64,000 bases of DNA from NCBI GenBank assembly GCA_016630955.3, contig CM049987.1, positions 1,736,001-1,800,000 of the forward strand, written 5' to 3'. The translations under genes and the position numbers were made by a program. Each line of letters starts with the position of its first letter. Positions within the stretch are counted from its first letter, which is position 1. This DNA is from Didymella arachidicola (Eukaryota > Ascomycota > Dothideomycetes > Pleosporales > Didymellaceae). Below the pieces are notes generated by a model, which saw nothing but the letters and a program-made list of their open reading frames with translations, searched no databases and was not told the origin of the DNA. Positions 10,294 to 21,432 of this stretch are shown here, in pieces.

Positions 10294-13200
10294 ATGGCCC
10301 CGACATCGCGCCCCGAACACCACATCAACCTGGCATACCTGCCCCAGCTGAGCTCAAACGCCCCGCACTCGGCTTCCTCTAGCGGCGCTGCGTCACCTGT
10401 CGAGCCTCCGTCTGGCGGCCGCTTTCCTGCCAGCACCTCGAATCCTCTGGGAGCGGCTGCTGCAGGTGCACGACTTGGCTCGGGCTCCCCTTCGCATGAA
10501 TATGGCGGTCGGCTATTTTCTAAACGGTTTGTCGCACTCCTGAAACAACATGTCATGCCTGTCTAATCTGGAACGATAGTGCACGCGAGATCCAAGCCCA
10601 AGAGGGTTTGACTCCACAAATGTGGGGACCTCCTACCAGCGGCAACTCCACGCCATTGCGTGAGACTATCCCCGAGTCTCCCAGCGGCGACAGCTTCCCT
10701 GCCTTCGAACAGAACACAATGCCGGAGCCCACGTCAGCTTCGCAGACATCTACCCGCCGCGTCCGCGCTGGCACTCTGCCCTCACGCTTCTCTCCCTCCG
10801 CAGCACCCGGTGGCTTAATGTCTATGCCTAACAACTCCAACCCCCTCCTGCCCAAGTCATCTCGCCCTACACCCTCCACGAGCCCCTTCAAGCCCGGCCC
10901 CAATACACCCACCGAGAGCAGTGCATTCAACGCACCTGGCTCTACCAACGCTGCTGCCAAGTCAGTACTTCTGTCGCGCCTTCGTGCTGGCTCAATGCCT
11001 CAGCGTCCAGGATATCTGCCGCCCTCGGTCTCGCCTTTCGGCCAGTCCATCTTCTCCACTGGCTGGACGAGCAACCGTGAGCGCAGCAGCACTCTGCAGA
11101 GCATTGCTTCCCAGCCATCCAACGGACCCGGCTCGCCACAGTCGCACTTCTCAAGGGACTCCCTTGCTGACACCGACGTCAAGACCCTTGACTACCTCGG
11201 TCTGGTTGATACCCCTCAGCCAGTCCGTGCTCAATTGGCTCCCTCTGACATTGAGCTGCTTCTGGAGAGCCAGAGGAACGCCAATGGCCACAACATGAAC
11301 AGTGCCAATCGTTTCCGTTCATACTCGGTCAATGCAAAGGAGAAGTACGCCGAAGACGAGGATGAGCTTGACCAGTTTGGCAACTACGCAAGCGGTGCTA
11401 TGACTCCGGCTGAGGCCAACGTACTATTGATCCAAGAGGCTGTCCGCCAGCACAATCTTGAAGTGCAGGCTTTCGCCAACTACGCATCGAGCGCTCGTCC
11501 TCGTGCCAGGACCGCCGGTGTCCTCGACGCCCCTCAGCAGCGACTGATGCGCAGCTACATGCCCACTCGCCTGGGAGCCTCTGAGCTGACGGAGGATGCG
11601 GAATACAACCTTACTGAGGCCGTCAAGAACCTGCATCTTCGTGGTGCCCACGAGTCAAGCGCCAACCTCGGCGACGATGGCACCCTTGAAGGTCCCACCC
11701 GCTCACTTTGGTTGGGCAACATCCCTTCGTCTACAACTGTCTCCTCTCTGAATGTCATCTTCAGCACTTTCGGTTCCATCGAGTCGACACGTGTTCTGAC
11801 TCACAAGAATTGCGGTTTCGTCAACTTTGAGAACCTCGAGAGTGCAGTGCAGGCTAAGTCTCAGCTCAACGGCAAAGAGATTTTCCCTGGAGCTGGTCCT
11901 GTACGCATTGGCTACGCTAAGTTCCCAAGTGCAGCTGCCACTCCCGGACACAACGGCCTGTTCCCTTCGCCAAGCCCAGACCCACACACAAAGGCTCAGA
12001 CGGAAGCAGCTGCCGGTAGTGCTAACACCGCCGTAAAGTCAGCTACTGCTAATCTGGCTTCTGCAAACGCTCCCTTGACTACTCCAGAGCTGGCCGACAT
12101 TCGCGGTGACATCATTCAGATCGTAAAAGATTTGGGCGCCAGCGACGATGATCAGGGCAGGATTATGGCTCAGGTGGACGCGGCTATCCAGTACAACAGC
12201 TATGTCGACGAGATCCCTCCTGTCGAGGAGCCCAGCCATACTCGCGTTCACGATGCACCCAGGCTGCGCGAGATTCGTAAGCGCATCGACAATGGTTCCT
12301 GCTCTACAGAGGAGATCGAGTCCATCGCCATGAACATGCTTCCCGAAATTGCCGAGCTTTCATCAGACTACCTTGGCAACACCGTTGTGCAGAAGCTGTT
12401 CGAGCACTGCTCTGAGCCTGTTAAGGAAGCTATGCTCCGTGAGATCGCCCCTCACCTGGCCAAGATTGGTGTTCACAAGAATGGAACGTGGGCTGCCCAG
12501 AAGATCATCGATGTCTCCAAGACGTTGAACATGCAGAAGATGGTCGTTGAAGCTCTCCGCCAATATGCCATGGCCCTCTTTCTTGACCAGTTCGGCAACT
12601 ACGTCATGCAGGGCTGCCTCAAGTACCAGCATCTCAACAACTTCATCTTCGAGGTCATGCTCGGTCGTCTTTGGGATCTCGCTCAAGGCCGCTTCGGAGC
12701 CCGTGCGATGCGCGCGTGTCTCGAGAGCCACTTCGCAAGCAAGGACCAGCAACGCACTGTTGCAGCTGCCATTGCTCTTCACAGCGTCCAGCTTGCTACT
12801 AACGCCAACGGTGCTCTGCTGCTGACGTGGTTCCTCGACACATGCACTTTCCCTAGAAGACGCACTGTCCTGGCGCCTCGCCTTGTCCCCCATATCGTTC
12901 ACCTTTGCACCCACAAGGTTGCGTACCTGACTGTATTGAAGATCATCAACCAGCGCAACGAGCCGGAGGCGCGCGACATCATTTTGCAGGCGCTCTTCTT
13001 CTCGCCAAATGACCAAGTCCTGGAGGAGATTCTCTCCGACCAGAACTGCGGTGCTACCCTTATTTTTAAGGTCCTCACTACTCCTTTCTTTGACGAGAAG
13101 ATCCGCGCAGAGGTTGTGCAGAACGTTGGCAACGTCCTTGTGCGCATCAAGGCACAGCCACAGCAGGGCTACAAGCGCCTTATGGACGAGGTAGGTCTGT

Positions 13201-13754
13201 CGACTCGTGGCGGACCTGGTCACCGCGATTCTTCGACCACTCGCTCTGCTTCTAGGGATAGCTCGCAGATCGAACCTCGCGGCTTCCATGGTGCTCCCGC
13301 TCCCGGGTTTGACCCGGTCGGACTTCAACGCACCTCCAGCATGGACTCGAACGGCTTCGACCAGTACGGCATGGGACCTGGTGGACCGATGTACATGCCC
13401 AACATGCAAGCCATGAACGGCCAACAGCAGCTCCAGTACCAGCAGCTGCTCGCCCGCCAGGGCCAGTTCTATCCCCAGATGAACGGCTTCCAGCCCGGTA
13501 TGGATGCTTTCCGCAATGCCTCTCCGGTCGCGGCTCCCGGCTTTACGGGATCGCCTATGATGCAGCCCGTCAATTTGGCTGGTCAGGGCATACCCCCAGG
13601 TATGGGTGCGCAGATGTATCCCCAATATGGGATGTACATGCCGCAACAGCAGCAACAACAGCAGGCTGCAGGAGGTGGTCAGCGACGTGGTCGGGTAAGC
13701 AGAAATGCGTCCCCAGCGCCTGGCGCTAGACGCTAACCTCTCGTATAGAGATAA
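10294..13754 (+). CDS. PUF-family RNA-binding protein with RRM (Jsn1/Puf2 type)
   Basis: Exon 1 is 10294-10526, a 53 bp intron (GTTTGT..CTAAT..ATAG) follows, and exon 2 starts at 10580. Order of parts: low-complexity Ser/Pro N-terminus, an RRM at about residues 450-525 (S-L-W-L-G-N-I-P as RNP2 and C-G-F-V-N-F as RNP1), then Pumilio repeats at about 640-950 (for example N-T-V-V-Q-K-L-F-E-H and G-N-Y-V-M-Q-G-C-L), and a Gln/Met/Pro-rich tail ending in an R-R-G-R. This RRM plus PUF layout is that of yeast Jsn1/Puf2, which bind mRNAs for membrane and mitochondrial proteins. The 3' end has a good intron (13695-13748, GTAAGC..GCTAAC..TATAG) followed by AGA TAA; spliced, the protein is 1117 aa ending R-G-R-R. 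Unspliced, it runs to a stop at 13734-13736 and is 1129 aa. I prefer the spliced end, at moderate confidence. Confidence 0.88.
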
Positions 13755-14929
13755 GCTCGTTTCCCCTCACACCCACAGACTGCTCGCGGCTTCTCTAGCT
13801 TTGCTCTTGAGCATCGCATCCTTCTTGTTTATTGTTTGTCATCTCTTCTCGAGCAAGCGGATAAAGCGGCATAAACTTATCATCTCATCTCCTTTGTATA
13901 CGACCTCCTACGTGTTGGAGAGAAGGGAGCTGGCCTGCCTTGTGTCTCATTACCTCACGACGTGCACGCTCTCTTCTCTTGGACGACAACGGCGCTCGAA
14001 CACAATCGTTACCGTCGCTCGCTACATTTGCATGCGCATGGCTTGGGGTTCAGTAGGCGTTTCACATCATCTTCTTGTACCTTACTTTCCGGGTCTGCGT
14101 CGCCGCACGACGACTCGCTTTTGTTGCATTTCATATGCCTGCAGTCCAGCTTCGTGACTGGCCGGTCGGTTGGTTGACACGCCAGAGGGACGAATTGGTG
14201 TATTGCTATAAGTGGGACGATACATGTACGGTCACGTTATATCGGATGGTGCTTTAGCCAGCATGTATCCGGCATTATCGTGGTTGACGAGCGCAAAAGT
14301 CGAGTACATCGCGGTTTATGATATGACCGGGGTTCTTGGGGCAATGGTGTTTTTTCGATGTGTACTGATTTGGCGGGAAAACTTGATGGTACAGGACTGA
14401 GCAAAGATAGAAATCCGATGCATCTCTGATGCCCTTTTGTTATCACTGTCCGGCTTCCTTGCACCGTGTTTTACGTTGAAACGGCTACTTAGAACTTCAG
14501 CCTTCATCACGACAGGTTCTTTCGCGCGTTTTCTCTCGGCCGAGGCTGCGCACTCCAGAACTACAAACACTGGAATGAGAGGCTCAACAGATGTCACTTT
14601 CTCAGCGATCCGGAGCTCGCAACCGGAAAAGACGCTGAATCAGCCAATCAAGCTCCATGTCAGCGCGTTAGCGCGATCCCAGCCTGACGTCACAGGTGCA
14701 GCGGAAGTTACGGACTGCTAGAGGTGCACCCGCAACCTATCGTCATTGTGGATTGTTTATATACCTGCACACATCTGAACCCTTTTTGTCCTGCATATGA
14801 TACCCTGTCTTCCATTAAACCTTTGTTTTCTGCAGCTTCTGGACGCGGCGCAAGCAGCACGCGACGTCATAATCAGGCCAACAACACCACTACCACGATA
14901 AGAGCAATTGAAGCTTCACACACGACACA
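13755..14929. other. Intergenic, 1.2 kb
   Basis: 3' flank of the PUF gene and promoter of the phosphate carrier. Apart from the TATA-like site annotated separately and a pyrimidine-rich stretch around 13780-13990, nothing stands out. Confidence 0.5.
14756..14763 (+). promoter_or_regulatory. TATA-like element upstream of the phosphate carrier gene
   Basis: The octamer TTTATATA lies 167 bp upstream of the carrier ATG, followed by a CT-rich stretch and a purine/CA-rich leader, which is the usual order in strongly expressed fungal genes. Function is inferred from position only. Confidence 0.35.
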
Positions 14930-16001
14930 ATGGCAGACAAACTCGGCCAGCTGAAGCCCCAAAAGAAGATCGAGCTTTACTCGGGCAATTACTTTGCAGC
15001 ATGCACGATCGGTGGTATCGTCGCGTGTGGACCTACACACACCATGGTCACACCTCTTGATTTGGTGAGTACGCTGAGCGCATAGCGGGTGCACCGGATA
15101 TAGCCGTCTACGCGCTTGAACCGGACTTCATACTGATATTCTCTAGGTGAAATGTCGTCGCCAAGTAGACGCAAAGCTATACAAGTCGAACGTCGAAGCT
15201 TGGAAGATGATTTACTCGAAAGAAGGCCTGCGCGGCGTCTTCTTCGGTTGGTCGCCCACCTTCGTTGGCTACTCGCTGCAGGGTGCCGGCAAGTACGGGT
15301 TCTACGAAGTCTTCAAGTATCTGTATGGCGAGAAGCTCGCGCCTGGCGCCCCCAAGACCGTTGTCTTCCTCGCTGCGTCTGCGTCCGCCGAATTCCTTGC
15401 CGATATTGCGCTATGCCCGCTCGAAGCCATCAAGGTCCGCATGCAGACCACCATGCCTCCGTTTGCCAACTCTTTGAGAGAGGGGTGGAGTAAGGTCGTC
15501 AGGGAAGAGGGTATTGGTGGACTGTACAAGGGTCTGTACCCTCTGTGGGCGCGCCAGATCCCCTACACCATGGTCAAGTTCGCAACCTTCGAGGCGACGG
15601 TAACGCAAATCTACAAGTTCCTCGGCAAGCCTAAGGAATCGTTCAACGGTCTCCAGCAGACTGGTGTCTCGTTCTTGGGTGGTTACATTGCGGGTGTCGG
15701 GTGTGCCGTCGTCTCGCATCCTGCTGGTACGTCTATCTCTTTTCTTTTACCCAAAGGCGACGGCACGAATCTCAACTAACAACCATCAGATGTAATGGTT
15801 TCGAAGCTCAACAGCGACCGCAAGGCCGGCGAGGGCGCTGGACAAGCCATCTCTAGGATCTACGGCAATATCGGTTTCCGCGGTCTGTGGAACGGGCTGC
15901 CAACACGTATCTTCATGATCGGTACATTGACTGCATTCCAATGGCTGGTCTACGATTCGTTCAAGGTCTCCCTCGGTTTACCAACAACTGGAGGTCACTA
16001 G
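14930..16001 (+). CDS. MIR1: Mitochondrial phosphate carrier (Mir1 type)
   Basis: Three exons, 14930-15064, 15147-15726 and 15790-16001 (introns of 82 and 63 bp), encode 308 aa, the normal size for a mitochondrial carrier. The three repeats each carry the carrier signature: P-L-D-L-V-K-C-R (about residue 43), P-L-E-A-I-K-V-R-M-Q (about 138) and P-A-D-V-M-V-S-K (about 237). The Y-F-A-A-C-T-I-G-G start and the lack of a cleavable presequence fit the phosphate carrier, which imports inorganic phosphate with protons across the inner membrane for ATP synthesis. The first intron splits the first signature exactly before V-K, and the third signature is completed only after splicing out intron 2 (phase 1). 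Confidence 0.93.
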
Positions 16002-16376
16002 ATGGGTGTCTCATTTGTTAGTGTCTGATTATTTTCGTGTTTATTTATCAGAGGCGTTGTGGTGCCCAGCGGAGCGAGCGAAAGGGAATATATGAATCAA
16101 TTGTTGCGCGTCAGATTTACTTCAGACACCTACTGTTTGCACAGTTCCCACTTTCAGTCTTACTAAGTTAAGTAAGCCGTCCGGGTCGCCTCCTTCTGGA
16201 GCATGTCAGATCTCTCAATGGCGCAAGGTTCCTATCCTCTTCTCACAATGTGTGTTCATTCGTGTTCACGACATCAAAGTACAGACCCCGGCTTGTACTA
16301 ATTAAAGCGACACTCATTCGAGCAAAGATTAGGACGAGATCGTATCAACATCAATCTCTTCACACACATCTTTATC
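16002..16376. other. Intergenic, 0.37 kb between convergent genes
   Basis: 3' flanks of the phosphate carrier and of the hypothetical gene. No coding frame or repeat seen. Confidence 0.5.
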
Positions 16377-17102
16377 CTAGTCTTTGTCCGTGCCCCTCTG
16401 CGTACACGTTTTAGTATCTTTCTCCGTAACCACCTCCTTCACTATGATGTAATGTCGGAACGCTTCGTCCCAAACCCACTTGAAGGGATAATACTTACCC
16501 TTCTCATATATCCCAACCACCGGCAGCTCCTTCGAAAACTCCTTCCTACATCGCTCTTTTCTCCCACTCGCCTCAAGCACCACCTTCTCCGTATCCACCA
16601 CCACACACCCTTTCTTCCGCTTCTCTACCCCCTGATCAACCTCCTCTACAACCTCAAAATACGCCTTCGCCAGATCCCGAAACGTAATCCCATCAACCAA
16701 CAAACGCATACCCGCGCAGTACCGTTCATACGTACCAAAACCCTTCTCCCTCTGCACCTTGCGCACCTCGCGCACAATAGCGCTGTGAGATAGCATGTAC
16801 GCTTTCAAACGGTAATACCCGTGTATCTGGTGCTGATCCAGCTCAACGAGTATCTTGCGTAGGGTCTGTGTCAGGGTGCTGGGTGGCGCTGGGTGCGCGA
16901 CGATGGCTTCGAGGGCGAAGAAGAGAGCTTGTGGAGCGAAGGATAGATTGTGGGGAATGGGTTCGGGGGGTTGGAGGGCTTTGGGGGAGGAGGGGGTGGT
17001 GCATGCTGTTCGGGTTGTGAAGGGGGGCTTTGGGGGGAATGGTGCGGTGGGTTTTTTTAGCATGGGGATGCTGTATAGATGGTAGAATGAAGGGGAGTTC
17101 AT
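16377..17102 (-). CDS. Hypothetical protein, 241 aa
   Basis: One open frame without introns. I do not recognise the family. The first 75 residues are Pro/Thr/Ser-rich; the rest is a mixed alpha-helical region with many charged residues (for example R-K-I-L-V-E-L-D-Q and F-R-D-L-A-K-A-Y-F-E-V-V-E-E) and a C-terminal aromatic stretch K-Y-Y-P-F-K-W-V-W-D. There is no signal peptide or membrane segment. The ATG at 17100-17102 is the first real ATG of the frame. The plus strand over this gene is unusually C-rich and the protein-like composition is better on the minus strand. It could be a lineage-specific gene. Confidence 0.55.
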   Translation of the reverse strand: MNSPSFYHLYSIPMLKKPTAPFPPKPPFTTRTACTTPSSPKALQPPEPIPHNLSFAPQALFFALEAIVAHPAPPSTLTQTLRKILVELDQHQIHGYYRLKAYMLSHSAIVREVRKVQREKGFGTYERYCAGMRLLVDGITFRDLAKAYFEVVEEVDQGVEKRKKGCVVVDTEKVVLEASGRKERCRKEFSKELPVVGIYEKGKYYPFKWVWDEAFRHYIIVKEVVTEKDTKTCTQRGTDKD

Positions 17103-18009
17103 GGTTATTTTTGGGAAGTTTATGGTGGAGTCTGGGTGGTTATTGCTTGGGGGTTTGGTGTTGTGAGACAACAGTGTAGCTATGTGGGATGGCTACAGTA
17201 TGTGGAGTTGTTGGTTTGAGACATTGTGAAGAAGTTCAAAATTACATACTGGGGGTTGCGTCGATATTGAAAATGACTTGTGAGCATCATTGAGAGCGAG
17301 CATACACAATGTGGTATCATGCATATGAACTGCTGGCAAGTAGAGTTGAACGAAATTTAAGGCGAATAGCTGCTTCCGAAGACTGATACGGAACATACTG
17401 GATTGAACAACAGGAATACGTTCGAGGTTCTGCCTCCAGAAATATACAGTTTGGACCATAAGTGGACGAGTGCTCCACGACTGACTCAACAAATCAATCC
17501 TACACCTACAATCCTCAGGGCTCAGCTCCTTGTGTATACGACTTACGGGTCTCTCTCCTCAGCAAGCAGAACATACAGGGTACCCACAACATCATATGTT
17601 TCGCTTTCAGACAGAGTGGTTCATTCCCACTCAGCAGGCGCATGGTGTGCCTTAATCTTAGGGAAGCAAGATACCACAAACCATGCAGTCTCCAGACACT
17701 AGTGCACCCACGAGTTCATGCGCTCGTGGCGGATCATTCCATATTTCTTCAATTCCAACACAATAATTCGCAAAGTTTGACTGGTTTACCATAAAGACTT
17801 CTCGCCGGTCAAGTAAAGATGATCACGGTGCGGGACAAGTAGTCTACACCGAATGTAAGGGCATAGCCGATGTTTCGTCACAGCATAAAATTAACGTAGG
17901 ATATTTGTCGTCGGTCTGGAGAGAGATCACAGTTGACCGAAATCTGCAGGCTAAATATTCGGAAGGTTTCTGTACATTATTCGCACGAATTGTCTCTGTT
18001 GGGAGACAA
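17103..18009. other. Intergenic, 0.9 kb
   Basis: The part just above 17102 is G/T-rich on the plus strand, continuing the skew of the neighbouring gene. The rest is AT-richer and contains only short unrelated open frames. Confidence 0.5.
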
Positions 18010-18687
18010 CTAGACAACCTTCTCCGTCAAGTCAAACATAACCGGCCGCGTCTCAGCAAACACCTCCTGCCTATCATGAAGTTCGAAGTACCTCGCAAGC
18101 ACCGGATACCGCTCTCTCCAACCCTGTCTCACCTCTCCAAACTCAATAAACCCAACAGCGCAAACAATCGCAATATCCGCAATACTCAGCTCTTCCCCCA
18201 CAACAACATCTCTCCCCTCCTTCTTAGCAGCTTCAACATAGCCATTAAACGCCCCAAGCGCCCCATCAACCTTCCGCTCCTGTCTCGCAATCCACTTCAA
18301 ACTCCGCTTCTCCTCCTCCCTCCTCCCCTCCCACCGACTCAACACCATCGCATCCATACACCCCACGCCCAGCACCACAATCTGCTTCGCCATCAGATCC
18401 CCATCGACATCCCCCGGGAGCAGTTTCGGGCCTTGATCCGCGTACTTTTCCATGATGTAGGTCTGGATGTGCGCGCTCTCGTAGACTGGGGGCCTGGGGT
18501 CGCCGGGTGGGAAGACGAGGATGGGGAGTTTTTCGAGGGGGTTGTGTTTGGGTGTTTGGGTGTTGGATTCCCATGGGATCTCATTCTGCAGCTTGAACGG
18601 AATGCCTTTCAATTGCAAAGCAATGCGGTTCATGCGCGCGAATGGCGAGGGGGTTGCGGAGATGAGGGTGAGAGGTGAGGGTGGCAT
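18010..18687 (-). CDS. Glutathione S-transferase family protein
   Basis: A single exon of 225 codons with the two-domain cytosolic GST layout. The N-terminal thioredoxin-like domain begins L-I-S-A-T-P-S-P-F-A-R-M-N-R-I-A-L, has the cis-Pro region L-P-I-L-V-F and the glutathione-binding E-S-A-H-I-Q-T-Y-I (about residues 70-78). The helical C-terminal domain includes L-S-I-A-D-I-A-I-V (about 168-176), the conserved N-capping/hydrophobic staple region. The position of the usual catalytic Ser/Cys is held by S-P-F, as in several fungal GSTs. The substrate is unknown; detoxification or stress defence is the family expectation. Confidence 0.85.
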   Translation of the reverse strand: MPPSPLTLISATPSPFARMNRIALQLKGIPFKLQNEIPWESNTQTPKHNPLEKLPILVFPPGDPRPPVYESAHIQTYIMEKYADQGPKLLPGDVDGDLMAKQIVVLGVGCMDAMVLSRWEGRREEEKRSLKWIARQERKVDGALGAFNGYVEAAKKEGRDVVVGEELSIADIAIVCAVGFIEFGEVRQGWRERYPVLARYFELHDRQEVFAETRPVMFDLTEKVV

Positions 18688-19305
18688 GGTTGTGGGCTGC
18701 TGGAGTGTTGAGGGTCTAGACGGTGTTGGAGAGCGAGAGTGGTTCAGGGTGGACTTTGGCTAAGTACCGAGTGTTTGGATACGGAGACGTGAAATGCAGG
18801 TGAGTGTTTCTTGCAGTTTAAGTACGAGCATTAAGTACCTCTGCGAGGTTGCGGGGTTACACTAAGATCTAGACCGACTACACGCCAGACGTCATCGAAG
18901 CCACGACTCTCAGGTACTTGCCGTCGCGGAGAGGCTTTCGCCCGGTACGCCGTATCAACATCATGATGATGAGTTCGTCGTACTAGTGCAGACTGCATGT
19001 CGTGACAGTTGGCAGACGCAAGTTCGTGGATACGCGGATTCGGCAAGGGTCAATGCAGAGCGTACAAAGATGGACTTTGAGGTACCTAAAGATTGGCCGG
19101 AATTGCTTCCTGATAGCGAAGAAAACCTGACCGGGTCAGCTCACAGCTTTCATACCACGCGAAGACCCAGGGATTATAACGCAGATACCAGACAATGCGA
19201 TAACAATATGTATTTGTGTCGTTGGCGATGCTGCATGATCTGTTCATACGTTCTGCTCATGACTAGACATAAGCGCTACAGCAAGAGATTCCTAACCATG
19301 GCCCA
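18688..19305. other. Intergenic, 0.6 kb
   Basis: Promoter side of the GST gene and 3' side of the L-amino acid oxidase pseudogene. No coding frame supported. Confidence 0.5.
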
Positions 19306-21432
19306 TCAAAGGTTGATCCATCTTGCCATCCACCGTCTATTCACCTCCTTCGCTTCGTCAACGAGACCAATATCAAGAAGCATCTGCACACTTCCTCTAA
19401 CCGCACTCTCCAACGCACTAAAAACCTACGAGTGCGTGTAGGAAGTATGCTCTCCGATAAACACCGTATTAAACTCAGTCTGCCAGAACGCAGGCAGGTA
19501 CAGCTGCTGCTGCGGTACAATCGGCACGGCCCAGCTCCCCGCATGATGCTCGTCGTGTTCCCAGCAGTGTCGCGCGTAGTTGCCCGTCCACATCTTATCA
19601 GCAATGGGACCGTGGATCTCCACCATGGCGCGCTGGATGTAAGCGATGTGCTCCTCTTCCGGCATCGAACAGGCGACTACGGCGTCGGAAGAGGAGATGT
19701 ATGAGGTGAGCATGGTGCCGGGACCGGTGCTGTTGATCTTGTAGCTCGGGTAGCAGATCTGGCCGATGCCGTAGACATCTACGCGCCCGCAACCGCCGAT
19801 GATGGGGCGCTCGAGGTGTTCCCAGAACCGCTCTTTGTACTGAATAGCCACTTTGACTGCGCCGTCGAAGATTGTCCGCTCGATGGCTCGTTTCATGAGG
19901 GAAGAGTAAGGTGGCAGATACCAGTAGCGAAGGAGATTGAATGGTACAGAATTGAAGATGTAGTCGAAGTCTTCAGTTGTGGTGTTGGCAGTCCATGGGC
20001 TACTTCCGGTAGGTCTTGAGGACACGGACAGCGAGTGCGATTCCGGGTGATGTTTGATACTGAACACTTTGGTATTGAAACTTGTGTGGTTCTGCACGAG
20101 GGGACGAAAGGCTTCGGGCAGACGGCTCATGCCTTTGTCGATGGTAAGCCACTTGTTCGCCATGAAGTAGCCGGTCTCGAATTCCCACATCGGCCAAGAT
20201 ATAGCAGTCGACGTTACTTGGTCGGTGATGTTCGCATCATATCCCATGGCATACCTGAGGTATTCGACCTCGCTGAAGTCAAGCATACCCTGCTTAACAG
20301 CTTCCTTGTGAGCTCGGAAGATGTCCTTGGCGTAGAAGCGTACGCGTTCCGGTGTCAAAGCTTTGAAATCGTCCAATGCTGCCATTGCCTCGTAGACCGC
20401 TGTCGTGTTCGAGTATGTCAGATTCGCGTTGTCGAGGAGCGCTGGGTTCAGCCTTGTTTCTATGCGTCCTGGGACTGTTCCATCCTCGCGACGCTGTGAT
20501 GTCGCCACAGGTGCGTTGTCGCTCGTCTGGATCCAATCAACGAAGTTGACCTGTAATGAGGGGTCGCCGTCCTTGTTCATCTCGTTCAAGATCTCCGCAA
20601 GCTGGAAGATCATCTTTTGGTCTTCTATTGCAAAGGTCTCGTTGGTTTCTGGATCATGAATGCTGTAGGGGAAGCGCATGGGGCCCAGTTCGTGATACTG
20701 ATAATCCTCAGGTTGGGTGTTGTTCAGGTAAGCGGTGAGCATGCGACCTCCCAGACGGTCTGACGACTCCAGAATCTTCCAGTTCCGGATGCCAATTGAC
20801 TCCAGGATGAGCTAACGGATGTCAGTCGTACAACATAATGTAGCATACAGCTGTGAGACTCACAGCAGTAAGCAGCCCCGAGATACCACCGCCGAGAATA
20901 CCAAACTTCTTGTCCTTTGTAGCTGCAACGAACGTCTTATTCGAGTTCTTCTGCTTCAAGTACTCAACACCATCAAACCACGGGCCCATAGGGTCCGACA
21001 CGTCCGCGAATGTCGCTCTCTTCTTCATACGCCTCTTCTTTACTTGATACTCCCCCGATCGACCCACCAGCTGACCATCAAGCAAAGCATGTAGACATCC
21101 TCCTTCGATCTCCGCAGGAACTGTCCATACAAACTTGGTGGGCCTGCTACCCTCCCAGCTAGTGTGACGCTTTGCGAATGGGTGCTCACCCACATGCGTG
21201 CTTCCAAGGTGATGTGCAAAGTCGTTCCTGTTCACAGCATCGCATGAACCGTATACCAGGGTGAGTTTTCCATTGATGTCGTGGTTGTACGCTATGTTTA
21301 CGTTCTGGATCCCGCCGGCCTCTGCCTCGAAGGACCCTCGAAGGAGATGTGTTGGTGTGGGAGGGGCTCTGCATGGATGCAGCACGCGGTCAGTGCCGCT
21401 GCCGCCGCATAAATAAGAAGAGAAGGTGCCAT
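19306..21432 (-). pseudogene. L-amino acid oxidase (secreted flavoenzyme), broken by a frameshift and a nonsense codon
   Basis: The locus reads as exon 1 21432-20864, a 52 bp intron (20812-20863, GTGAGT..TTAG) and exon 2 20811-19306. An ATG at 21430-21432 starts a signal peptide (MAPSLLIYAAAAALTA). The FAD dinucleotide motif G-I-L-G-G-G-I-S-G-L-L lies just before the intron, and E-S-S-D-R-L-G-G-R-M just after, as in flavin amine oxidases. The C-terminal F-I-G-E-H-T-S-Y-T-H-S is the FAD-binding end of the L-AAO family. Two lesions: a near-perfect 11 bp tandem duplication (21325-21346) puts the signal peptide out of frame with the rest, and a TAG at 19426-19428 stands where the family has Trp after T-H-S. 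Beyond that stop the same frame stays open for 39 codons with family-like sequence (A-L-E-S-A-V-R-G-S-V) to a TGA at 19306-19308. Without the lesions the product would be about 687 aa, normal for the family. Confidence 0.85.

Noticed and set aside
17905..18678. 257-codon plus-strand frame opposite the GST gene
   Set aside because: It is the antisense shadow of the GST frame, which carries clear family motifs.
21325..21346. The 11-bp unit of the oxidase as a micro-intron
   Set aside because: No 11-base segment here has GT and AG at its ends together, and spliceosomal introns of this size are not known. A tandem duplication explains it better.
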